Shown here: one piece after another, positions 1 to 12,203 of the stretch
How positions within the stretch are numbered: the first letter of the stretch is position 1
Layout: each line of letters opens with the position of its first letter
Assembly: GCA_054601695.1 (NCBI GenBank)
Contig: BAAHQB010000016.1
Location: forward strand, 1,240,001-1,304,000
From: Amorphochlora amoebiformis
Lineage: Eukaryota > Cercozoa > Chlorarachniophyceae
Direction: 5' to 3'
DNA length: 64,000 nucleotides
Position numbers and translations under genes: made by a program
Notes under the pieces: generated by a model
What the model was told of the DNA's origin: nothing
Seen by the model: only the letters and a program-made list of their open reading frames with translations
The model's database searches: none

Positions 1-490
1 ATATATATATGTATGTATATGTATATACACATATTTAATGTAGGCATGCACAGATGAATGAATATATGCATGTATACATAAAAAATGTCTTTACATATAT
101 AGATATATATGTATATATAAATATGCACACATATACTTTTACATGCATGTATATTTATCATATGTATATTATAATATATTCATATATATAGAATATTGTT
201 TACTGTATACATAATGGTAGATATACATGTATATATATATATATATTCATATACATAATGGTACAACATATATAATATATTCATGAATATACACACACGA
301 ATATACATGTATACACATATATATGAAATATATGTACATATGTTACACAATAAATGTATTATTTTTATGTGTACATGTATATACATGTATATAGAAATAT
401 ACATATATGTATATATATATATATACATATGTATATATTATATATATATTGCATTTAATGTACATGGTTTTTATTATTTTCAATATATAC

Positions 491-527
<37 letters not shown>

Positions 528-813
528 ATGTATATATGTGTATGTATATTGCTGTATATATATATATATATATATTTATAATGTATATATGTATATGTAT
601 ATTGCTATATATATATATATATACATAAATATACATGTACATACATATATATATATATATACATATTTATATATATATATATACATATATATATGTACAT
701 ATATACATATATATATATATAGATATACATTTATGCATATTATACGTATTTGTAATATTATGCATAAATTATCATGTGTACACATGTATAGTACTTATAT
801 ATATATATATTTA

Positions 814-850
<37 letters not shown>

Positions 851-927
851 GTATATATAAATATACATATGTACAATTAAAGTATGTAGGTGATATATAT
901 ATTTATGTTTTCACATGTACACGTATG

Positions 928-981
<54 letters not shown>

Positions 982-1052
982 ACTTAAAGTATGCAGGCGA
1001 TACATATGTTTACGTTTTTGCATGTGAACGTATATATATATATATATATTAT

Positions 1053-1089
<37 letters not shown>

Positions 1090-1131
1090 ATTTCACATGT
1101 AAACATATATACATATATATGTACATATATG

Positions 1132-1167
<36 letters not shown>

Positions 1168-1222
1168 CATATATACACTCAAACTATGTAGGTGATATAC
1201 ATATGTTTATGTTTTCAAATGT

Positions 1223-1267
<45 letters not shown>

Positions 1268-1341
1268 TATTTATATGTTTATATATATATGTACAGTTAA
1301 AGTATGTAGGTGATATACGTATGTTTGTTTATATAATGCAG
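1..1341. repeat. (TA)n/(TG)n tract with four copies of a 3'-splice-like unit
   Basis: This stretch is alternating purine-pyrimidine sequence, mostly (TA)n with ATACAT and GTATAT variants. A roughly 50-base unit recurs near 867, 983, 1176 and 1296. It starts with AAAGTATGTAGGTGATA and continues into TTTATGTTTTCACATG. The unit carries an AG-GTGATA junction similar to the acceptor at 1340-1341, which is followed by GTGTACAAC. I infer that this tract is the 3' end of an intron of the gene ending at 2313. No other coding signal was seen. Confidence 0.6.
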
Positions 1342-1516
1342 GTGTACAACATCACCTTTCCCTTCTGGGTTTGGATTATCATTGTAAGTCTATATAGTAT
1401 CTGTGTACATATACATTATATAATATATATATATATATGTATGTATATACATACATGTAACAATATGTACATACATATATGTGTGTATGTATACATACAT
1501 ACTTACACATATATTC

Positions 1517-1548
<32 letters not shown>

Positions 1549-2152
1549 GCATAATATATACGTTTACATATATTATATATATATTACATGTATATATATA
1601 TATATATACATATATTTAAATTCGTATATACATGTATATTATATATAATATATATGTGTATATAAATGTATACATATATATATATATATGTATGAGTACA
1701 TAGCTGTAATATATGTACGTGTGTGTATGTGTATACATATATATGTACTATATATAATATATATGTATACATATATATGTGTATGTATGTATATATGCAT
1801 TAATGTATACGTAAGTATACATATATTATATATATATATATATATTATATCTATATATATATATATATATATACATGTATACTCGTACATATGTTATATA
1901 TTTATACACGCACATTGTACATTTATTATTCATAGTTAACTAGTTATACATACATATATCATTTGAAGTACATTTATAACGCATATTATATGGCTTTACA
2001 TATGTATACTATACATATACATATATTATATATATATATATATATCTATATACTTACATATATATCTAGATTTTCATGTATTATTACAGCTAGTATGTAT
2101 CATTCATATCTAATGTAGTAAGTACATGTATTCAGCCGACACCTTGCACGCG

Positions 2153-2183
<31 letters not shown>

Positions 2184-2313
2184 TTATTTATATAAATTTA
2201 CAAGTATAGAAGTACATATGCATATATTATGAATATCTAGAATATACACTGGTATATAGATCGGCATTAAAAAGAGGTTTCAGCTGAAGCATGCGCACGA
2301 TCACGACTTATGA
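1342..2313 (+). CDS. 3' end of a probable membrane protein (two exons)
   Basis: Two exons are proposed. Exon 1342-1383 follows the acceptor ATGCAG and ends at a consensus donor GTAAGT. It encodes [14 protein letters not shown], which is hydrophobic and looks like part of a membrane segment. Exon 2284-2313 follows GGTTTCAG and encodes LKHAHDHDL before a TGA stop. Both junctions are phase 0, so the frame runs through. The His/Asp-rich tail is short and cytosolic-looking. The intron (1384-2283) is nearly all (TA)n. Upstream exons lie outside the window and I do not recognise the family. The gene would converge with the PUB gene on the other strand. The first exon is better supported than the last. 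Confidence 0.45.
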
Positions 2314-3843
2314 CTAGTATGATCCACATAATGAGCTGTAGAGCTCCTCGAACCTAGCGAACAGACTCAGTATCGCGAATCTGGCCCCGCATGACTCCTT
2401 TTTAAAAGCTGATCATCAGAAATTATCAGTATCTACTAGTCCAGCTATAGTAGTAGTTAGTAGTAGTTAGTGGCTGTAGAATATATACGTTGTGTGCGTA
2501 TATAAGATTATGCGTATGTATCTAGTGTATTGAGTCAAAGAGTAAAAACATTGTGTTTAGGTTGTGATCAAACTTCATATACATATGTACATGGTATCTT
2601 TGTTTGGTACATGTAGCATGTGCTAGATATGGTACGTATGTTGTACTAATATTATTTTTCAAGTATATGCTTACGTGTATTGGTACGTATGTGCGTACGT
2701 GCTAGACGTGGGTGCGTACGTATGTTAGTACGTTGACATCCGAGTTGCGTACGTAGGTGCGGTGCGGTGCGGTGCGTACGTAAGTTAACAATTGTAAGTT
2801 CGACCGTATTTCTCTACCAGTCATATGTTACTACATCCCGGCCGTGCCAGTTTATACGTACACGTATAGTGTCTTGTACAGTACCACCTAGACTATATCA
2901 GTAATATCGACTGGTATGTACTAGATGTAGTTAGATCTATACATATATATATATATATATATGTATTTATATATATATTGTATAATGCTTACTTGTATTG
3001 GTACGTATGTGCGTACGTGCTAGACGTGGGTGCGTAGGTATGTTATTACGTTGACATCCGAGTTGCGTACGTAGGTGCGGTGCGGTGCGGTGCGTACGTA
3101 AGTTAACATTGTAATTTTGACCGTATTTCTCTACCAGTCATATGTTACTACATCCCGGCCGTGGCAGTTTATACACGCATAGTGTCTTGTACAGTACCAC
3201 CTAGACTATATCAGTAATGTATATCTAGAATATCGACTGGTATGTACTAGATGTAGTTAGATCTACATACATATTTATATATATGTATATATAAATATAT
3301 TATTATACGAACTCTAGATATCTGGATCAACTACTACCAAGTATGTCTAGACATGTACGTTCGTCTACCTTGGTACGTATACTGCCTCTAGAAACTAGAG
3401 TGATCATCCGAGGCTAGTATAATCAGATAAATATTAATCTAGTACTAGTAGTACTACTTAATTATAATTACTGCGTAACGTGGACTATGTGGAATAGCTA
3501 AGTTTTTGTTATGCTAGTCATGGCATGATCGATCTAGGATCTAGAGACTACATTAGATAGCTAATCATCATAAATAATAAATATAAATAGTCAAGCTACA
3601 GCTAGACCAGCTAAGTCTAGTTAGATACATATAACTTTTCGTGATATTAACTAGATTATTGTTCCCTATAATCAACTTGCATGGCAGACAGTGGCTCCAC
3701 ACCACAAGGTTGCACTACTGGCAAATTTTCCCCTAGGCGCTTCAAGGCATTCTGCACAAAAAGTGAATAATTTCTAGCTCTTCCGTATCTGGAACCATTC
3801 ACACGCTCTAGACGCTTCTAGTGCATGTAGGTTCCATTTAACG
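2314..3843. other. Convergent 3' spacer rich in CTAG, with a tandem duplication
   Basis: This is non-repetitive sequence between the stop codons of two convergent genes. It is crowded with CTAG and nearby palindromes such as TCTAGA, ACTAGT and GATCTAG, especially at 3300-3660. A duplicated block occupies 2668-3274 and is listed separately. The last part, about 3660-3843, has ordinary composition and probably holds the 3' UTR of the minus-strand PUB gene. No gene was found here. Confidence 0.55.
2668..3274. repeat. Tandem direct duplication of about 285 bp
   Basis: Copy one (about 2668-2950) and copy two (about 2986-3274) are nearly identical, offset by 318 bases, and separated by a short (TA)n tract. 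Each copy contains a TACGTACGT-rich part, a GGTGC run (GGTGCGGTGCGGTGCG), the segment CATCCCGGCCGTG and the end TAGTTAGATCTA. Only scattered substitutions and small indels separate them, so the duplication is recent. Confidence 0.85.
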
Positions 3844-4080
3844 TCATCCTCCTTTGGGTGGGTCCTTGGGCGGAACAAACTTCTTCAGCTTCATGCCGAA
3901 GTTGAGTGTGTTGGCCTTGGAGTCCGTGATGACACGTGTCCTCACGTCCTTTTGGGCACTCTCGGTTTGCATCTTGATCTAAACAAAGATTCGGTTAGTA
4001 ACAAAACCAACACCCTCCGTTGAAATTTTATGTTGTACATATATGTACATGTGTAAAAATATAAATGTTATCAGGTCTAC

Positions 4081-4134
<54 letters not shown>

Positions 4135-4185
4135 AGACACACATGTATATATATGTGTATATATGTATATATATATATTTATAAA

Positions 4186-4223
<38 letters not shown>

Positions 4224-4534
4224 TAATATTTATACAAGTATAGGTATATGTAAATTAATACATATGCACATATATATATATATATATATATAATACAATA
4301 TATATATATATATATGATATATATTTTATATATATTTATATACATATAACACTATATATATATACATATATATAGTACTACATATATATATATATTATAT
4401 ATACATCCACGTATAGACACATATACATATGATACTACAGCGTGCACGAACGTACAGATTTTATCACACAGGCCACTCACGTACATGCATATATTTCGTA
4501 TGTATACAATATATATTATTTACACACATGTGTG

Positions 4535-4575
<41 letters not shown>

Positions 4576-4614
4576 CATAAAAATACATTTAATATGACGA
4601 AGCATTTATATTAT

Positions 4615-4677
<63 letters not shown>

Positions 4678-4802
4678 CATATATAATATATGTATATATA
4701 TATATTTATATATATTTATATAACAACATATAAACTATATTTATATGTACATATACACATATACACATACATACATAAATAATATGTAGTAAATACATAA
4801 TG

Positions 4803-4837
<35 letters not shown>

Positions 4838-5891
4838 GCATGTATTAAGTTATCTTTATGGATATTTTTACATATCTGTCATAGATTTGCACCTTCTTGC
4901 GGTGTGCCTCCTTCTTTTGCATCTCCGCTTTGACCTTTTTGTTGTTTATCTCCAAGACCTGCATGCGTATATTCATTATTCATTATTCGATAGCTGCAAC
5001 TTTGGAAAGGGACAGAGGAAGAGAAAAAGGAAGAGTGGAAAGGGGGAGAGGGCGCGACGATATTCTACGACCTCTTTGAGCTTTTGCGCTGCAGCGGCTC
5101 GCTTTGCCTCACGGCTGTCAAACTCCTGCAATATTTTAAAAAAAAACAGGTCCACCACATTACAAAAATTGTTCTAAATCTATAACAAGTGTCCAAGAAG
5201 AAGGGTGAGTCGAAAGAGCTCAGGGAAGCTAATGAGCTGAGGATAGGGAAACAGGAGCACGCACCTCCACAGCGTCGACCAACGCTGACAGGTCCTTATT
5301 CGATGCCAAGACATAGTGCTCGACGATCTGAGACATTCCAGAGTAAAATTTCTGATCCATAAAAGTTTTATAACTGAATTTGAATAGATACCGGTTCGAA
5401 GCCAACATGTTTGAGGAGAGCGAGAGCTCCCACAATGCTGCCGAGCCGCTTATCGATCGCAGTGCTGCCGGAAAACAATGTATTTATATATTATACACAT
5501 GCGCACCTTCCTTGGGTCACTATTCCCGCAATACAAGAAGATAATGAAGAAATTGTACCGCTTAATCTTCCTGTACTTGGCCTCGCTCGGGTCCTTGAGG
5601 ACATTGCGAAAGATTCTAAGGAATTTGAGTCACGACACAGGAAGAATGTTAGGGGCGTTTTCGATACTATAGTTAAATGATTGTCGAACACACTTGCTCA
5701 TGAGGTTCACCGCCTTATCCCTCTTAGCATCCTGGTTTGCATTCCAAACCTGCTTCCAAAACAATCATTAATCAAAACCTCTTCATCCATTCCTCAATCC
5801 AACCAGAGCTAGGTATTGTATCTGTTATTAGAAGCTTTTTTCTACGCTAAACCTCGCGGATCAGACGAGCCGACTGTGTATTCCCCGGCAT
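3844..5891 (-). CDS. PUB-domain protein with coiled-coil tail (Cdc48/p97-binding type)
   Basis: Eight exons join in perfect phase: 5891-5853, 5749-5694, 5615-5559, 5464-5392, 5327-5265, 5125-5072, 4958-4893 and 3978-3844. They give 180 residues. The start is the ATG at 5891-5889 and the stop is TGA at 3846-3844. Residues about 10-96 read as a PUB domain: [20 protein letters not shown], then KYRKI, then [14 protein letters not shown] and [13 protein letters not shown]. In characterised relatives such as PNGase and UBXN6 this fold binds the C-terminal tail of the AAA+ ATPase p97/Cdc48. The GF pair of the binding groove is present. Residues 97-140 are charged and Ala/Lys-rich, likely a coiled coil, and the end is basic ([15 protein letters not shown]). 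There is no UBX, UBA or transglutaminase domain, so it may be an adaptor. One donor (GTTTAG) is weak. Introns are 78-145 bases except the last (914 bases). Confidence 0.78.
3979..4892. repeat. Last intron of the PUB gene: (TA)n tract
   Basis: This intron is almost entirely (TA)n with short (CA)n and ATATAC variants. Its acceptor (TTGTTTAG, read on the minus strand) lies beside exon 3978 and its donor (GTGCAA) beside 4893. The remaining sequence carries no coding signal. Confidence 0.7.
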
Positions 5892-6038
5892 AAAACTCAC
5901 AGGCAGGTGGGTTCCTTCAAAGGGAAAATGGGACTGTTGGAGCCTCCGGAGAGTCTCTCAAAACTGATTTTGCGAGAATCCCGGCTTTTCTCGGGGATAA
6001 GCTGTGGGGATAATAAGAGATCTCCACGTTGTCTCGGA
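5892..6038. promoter_or_regulatory. Divergent promoter region of the PUB and DHHC genes
   Basis: Only 147 bases separate the proposed ATG of the minus-strand PUB gene (5891) from that of the plus-strand DHHC gene (6039). The spacer has mixed composition and no TATA microsatellite, unlike most of the window. It must hold both 5' leaders and core promoter elements if both starts are right. The DHHC frame stays open upstream with further ATGs at 5907 and 5928, so the spacer could be shorter. No element was identified with confidence. Confidence 0.4.
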
Positions 6039-7340
6039 ATGGTGGGCAGCTGTCTGCCTCCCGTGTTTTGCCCGCTTGTGGCATGTGGGTCCAACCTGGT
6101 GTGGTGGACATTCCGTTGCATTCCACCACGAAAGTGGAGGCATACGGGCACCGCATTTCACTCGCGCCACTGGCTCAATAAGAACCCTTGCGGCCTGTTT
6201 TGCGCCAGCGTCACGTATGACAACATAGCCAATTCCTAGCCCCAGAACTCCTAGCCATGATATGAGCCAAACCACGCCTCAGTTGACATATAAAGTTCAC
6301 TAAATCTCAGGCAATTCTTCATCTGGGGTGCGGGGTTCATTGTGAATACCGTGATCGTTTACCCGTGGTTTGGATACGGCTGGTTTGGCGTCGCGATTAT
6401 GGCGATTTACAACATGCTTCTCTTCATGGCATCTTTCAGCCACTATCGAGCTATGACCACCAATCCGGGTCATTGATTCATTTATCTCACCATTTGGTTT
6501 TTCAGGCATTGTGTATATGTGGATGTCTGCAGTTCGGTTCCGATTTTGATGCACTTTACGCTTTGCTCCAGGTGCCGTACCCAAAAATGCTGAGCCACTC
6601 CCCGCGCTAACAATGGAACTGAAGAGGCTTGGCAAGGGCGTCCCAAAGTGCCGCCGTTCCGGCATCTTCAAGCCTCCACGAGCGCATTACGACCGCCAGG
6701 TGCGTATACGTGTGCATTCCAACTCAACCCAACTCAATCCAACCCATACCCAAACCTATCAACCTCTCTAGAATCTACCTGGAGTCACTTACAATTCTAA
6801 TCCTGTGTAGCTGAGTTCTTTTTTTTGTAACCTTAACCCAGATTCGAAGGAACGTCGTGAGAATGGTATTCTGTTCAATTCAAACTGAGATTTCAAACTT
6901 CTATCGCAACCACAGACTTGCTAGCCTACTCCTAATCCTAATTAGTCCTAACCTAAACTTTAACCCGAACTAGGACCACCACTGCCCATGGGTGAATAAC
7001 AGTATCGGAATAGGTAACTCTCTTAAACGCATCACGGCAATGCTAATTGGTTGAGAAACCAAATAAACATCCTTGACCCAATCACTAGGAAATCAAAAGC
7101 TGTTTCTCTTGTTTCTACTTTACATTTCGCTAAGGTTTCCACATTAATATATTTACTTTCACTTAACTACCTCTCTCACACCCACCCAGCATCTTCGCTT
7201 CCTTTATATATATATATATATATATATATTATTATGTAGAATGTCTATACATATATATATATATATTATTATGTAGAATATGTATATATATATATATAAT
7301 ATATCTATAAATGTATATATATATATATATACATATAATA

Positions 7341-7378
<38 letters not shown>

Positions 7379-7507
7379 GTAAATAAATATATTATTTAGA
7401 AATTAATATAATATCTATATATATATATATATATATATAAATATAATATATATATATATATGTTATCTCTTATGCAGATATAATATATAGGTACATTTAT
7501 GTATATC

Positions 7508-7544
<37 letters not shown>

Positions 7545-7582
7545 GTTCTATATATATACACATATATACATATATATGCATA

Positions 7583-7633
<51 letters not shown>

Positions 7634-7962
7634 ATATGTGGCATATTCATTTCCTTATGTAATACATACACATTTACATATATGCATTAAAAGTATTGTA
7701 TATTAATAACATATGTGTGTATGTGTGTATAATCATATATGTGTGTGTATGTGTACATATGTGTATGTATGTATATGTGTGTGTACACAATCATGTAAAT
7801 GTGTACATATACATAAATCGTGAGTACATATTATACATCACATAATATATATATTTATATATGTGTGTGTATGTATATATGTGTGCACACATATGTGTAG
7901 ATATGTGTATATATACAGATATATTATATGTCTGTACATGCAACTATAATACACACATATAC

Positions 7963-7993
<31 letters not shown>

Positions 7994-8056
7994 AATATAT
8001 ATATACATATATACATGTGTGTACATATATACACACATATATCTGTATATACATAT

Positions 8057-8091
<35 letters not shown>

Positions 8092-8431
8092 AATATCGTT
8101 ACGAATACTACTACTAATAATAATAGTAACATAACATACACCACCAGCTGCTTTTTCTCCCTGAGCCTTCTCATCGCCCTCTGGTTCAAATGTAAGCATA
8201 TCAAACGAAAGCAGACACAGTGTACATTATCATTAAACCACAGCTGAGCGGGAACTGACAAATATTGTTTTTAGATTATTTCAGTTGACTGCATGACCTG
8301 TGTAGGCCATAACCTGTCCCTCGGGCGCGTAGTACACACAGCTGTTCGAACAATACATTCTAAGCAAGCACCCCATGCCATTCATGCAAAGGTGGTGGAC
8401 TGCATTTTGTATAAATGTTTATATGTATATC

Positions 8432-8465
<34 letters not shown>

Positions 8466-10136
8466 CATAGCATATACGTGTTAACAGATAGGTACATAAA
8501 GTCTATGGATGTATGTATGTGTGTATGTGTATGTATATGTGTAGAACTATATTTAATATACTTATACATGTGTGTGTCTATAACTTATAAATATATGTAT
8601 ATGTATATGTATGTATACATATATATGTATGTGTATGTGTGTGTGTATGTGTGTAATTATATACATGTATTTGTTTCTGTAAAAATTTTGTGGATACCTA
8701 TATCTATATCCATGTTACATGTATGTGTGTGTGTACATAATATATGTATATATGTATGTATATAAATAAATATACATGCATATATACATGTATATATATA
8801 TTATGTGTATATATGTGTATATGTATATATAGTATTATACATGTATATGTAATGCATATGTACCAATGTAAGTATATGTATGTATATATATATATATGTG
8901 TATATGTATGTGTGTGTACATAGATGTATTGGTATGTATCCATTATGTGTACATGTGTGTGTGTATGTGTATGTATGTGTATATCCATGCATATGTGTGT
9001 GTATATATATATGTGTATATATGTAATGTATGTATTATATATGTTTATGTACATAATAAATATGCATGGATATACACACACACATATGTCTATGTGTGTA
9101 TGTATGTATGTGTATGTGTATGTACTATGCAGATATACCAATGTATATATGTATGTGTATATGTATATATATATATATGCATGTGGAGTATATTAGGCAT
9201 GTATGTAAATGGACATTATCATACTGGATATTGATAATCATGCAACATATATAATATAAATGCATGTTCGTGGTGTGTATTTAAATGTTTACATTAAATA
9301 TGTAGTGGTGTGCATAATTTAATATGCATAAATGTATATGTATACATACATGTATATATGTACCTATATGTATATGTATATATATGAATATATTTACAGA
9401 GACACATTCATCTTGTGTTAAATATAAAAACACGTCTGTAAGTAATATTTATAATGTATATATATATATATATATATACATATATACAGATATATTTATA
9501 CATAATACATATATCGTATGTATAAAATATATAAATATATAATTATACATTCACACATATACATTTATCAACATTCATATTTATACACATTCAATCATAC
9601 GCGCAAAATCTATTTAATCTGTCATATGTACTGATGTGTTTGCCCAGACTCCTCGCGTGTGCGAAGCTAGCTCATCGGGGTTAGGAGCCGTATTCCTCGC
9701 CCTACTGGTCAAAACCCCTCACAGTCTCATCACGATTACCCAGCCACGATAGAGATAACCCGGATAACCCTATCCTCAACTAAACCTAACCCTTAACCGA
9801 ACCATGACGTAGATTATCCGTAAGGTAGCATGGGTATATGTGTAGATATACATAGATGTATATCTATACATACAGGAGTGTAACTTGTATAAATGTATAT
9901 ATATATATATATATGCATGTATATATATATGTATATATATATACGTATACATACATACATACATATACATAGAAATAATATATATATATATATACATACA
10001 TGCCCATTTATCGTTCATGGTAATTGGATAATATATAAATGTACACATGTATATATATATATATATATATACATGGATATATACGTATAAACATACATAC
10101 ATATATAATATACATATATACACTACATATTCAATG

Positions 10137-10177
<41 letters not shown>

Positions 10178-11582
10178 AATCGCTAAACAAGAATAATCTG
10201 AAAACTCAGTTAATGGAGTCCTTGCTGTTCGGGCTGTTTACGGCCTGCATGTTGTGCGACCAGATGTCATCGATTCTCTCGAATCGGACGCAGATTGACC
10301 GCCTGCAGGGGAAGGTTCAGACGAGATGATTCTGAATTCGTTCTTTTGTTCGATTTTCTCGATTCTGGGTTCATTCTCTTGCTCGATTTTTTGCTATAAG
10401 TGGAATCCTGCTCGTGTGTTGTGCCCTGTTTTTGTTTATGCTGATGTCGTTTTTTCCTCATTAGGAATTCGAAAAGAATTCGTTCTTCCAAAACCTGCGA
10501 GAGGTATTGTTTTGTATGCATATTACATGTATGTTTGCACTATAGAAAATACTATATATAAAATACATATATCGTACTTTTCGCCCACAAAATGCGTGTG
10601 TATTTACACACATGAATATCATATATATATATATATATATACACACGCACACATACATATATATATGTATATATATATATACATATACATATATATATAT
10701 ATATTATATATATATATTCAATACATATGCTGTTAGCGTGCGGTATACTGGTAGTCCATATGTTGGTTGAGATCCATTTGAGTTGGATTGCTTCGATTAT
10801 GAATAACCTGCTTGCTTGGGTGAGTCAGCAGGATGCACGTGGTCACGTGGTCACGTGACACGTGACATAGTCATCTGGATCACGTTATGTCACGTGATGG
10901 TCATGCGAGATTTGACATGCGGATTTGTATGATGTTGATCGATGTGGAGTCTACTAGATCGCGTTGTCTTGTATATTATGTATTATACATATATATATAT
11001 GTATGGATTATCTATAAAGTGATGTATTTGTATAAAAACATCTATATTTATTTGTGTAAAACATCTATCACATCATTATGTGTAAATATTATATGTGTGT
11101 ATATATACATATATATATATATGTGTATATATATGCATATATGTATACATTAACATTACACATGTATATATATATATATATATGTGTGTATACATACATA
11201 TATATATATATATATATTGTATAAATATGTACAATATAAAAGTATATGCATTTTGAATGTATATATGTTGCTGTTGCTGCCTCTTCTTTAGGAGAAATGT
11301 GGTTTCTTGTTCGTAGTATGTAGCCTATATATGCATATATACACATATACCTATATAAGTATACATGTTACATACACATACATAAATGTATACATTTACA
11401 ATTGTTATGTTTATATATTAGTAATATATACATATATATATATATTTATGTACATGTAAATGTATAATGTTTTAGGTGATGGGTGACCCGAACGGATCTA
11501 CAGATTGGTTGTGGCCCACGAAACCCCGCTGGAGGGACTGGGAAATTATCTTTGGCTACTGTCTCCCACGGTCTATATATAT

Positions 11583-11613
<31 letters not shown>

Positions 11614-11861
11614 GGATATATGACATACATATACATATATATATATATTATATATTATATTTATATATATATATATATATATATACAGATATGTACGTAT
11701 ATATATATTGCTATGTTACAGATGATGCATATAGAGAAAGTAGATTCACGAGTGTACTTGTATGTTACATATGTGTATGTATGTATATATACATAAAATA
11801 TATATATATATATATATAGATATATAATATGTATTTGTTATCCATGATTATTTCATTTGTT

Positions 11862-11892
<31 letters not shown>

Positions 11893-12044
11893 CTAATCAT
11901 ATAATACATATATATATATATATATACATATGTACACATGTATATGTGTATATATAGATATACATTACCCGTGTATATATACATATATACATATATGTAC
12001 TCGTATAGATACATAGGTGTGTATACATACATACTATATCATAC

Positions 12045-12094
<50 letters not shown>

Positions 12095-12169
12095 TATATA
12101 TATATTTCCGTATATATATATATATAAATAATTAAATATATACATATATATATATATGCATATATATAT

Positions 12170-12203
<34 letters not shown>

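Noticed and set aside
180-1890. Many Tyr/Ile-rich open frames here and throughout the window
   Set aside because: They are translations of (TA)n and (TATG)n tracts, open on both strands and in several frames at once, with no start context or homology.
2700-2790. TACGTACGT and GGTGC runs as a possible replication or regulatory element
   Set aside because: They belong to the 285-bp tandem duplication, and there is no independent evidence of function.
5897-6275. Minus-strand frame with a hydrophobic stretch ([19 protein letters not shown])
   Set aside because: The plus-strand frame over the same bases joins in phase with TM1 of the DHHC protein ([11 protein letters not shown] / QFFIWG) and matches that family. 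The minus frame finds no partner exon.
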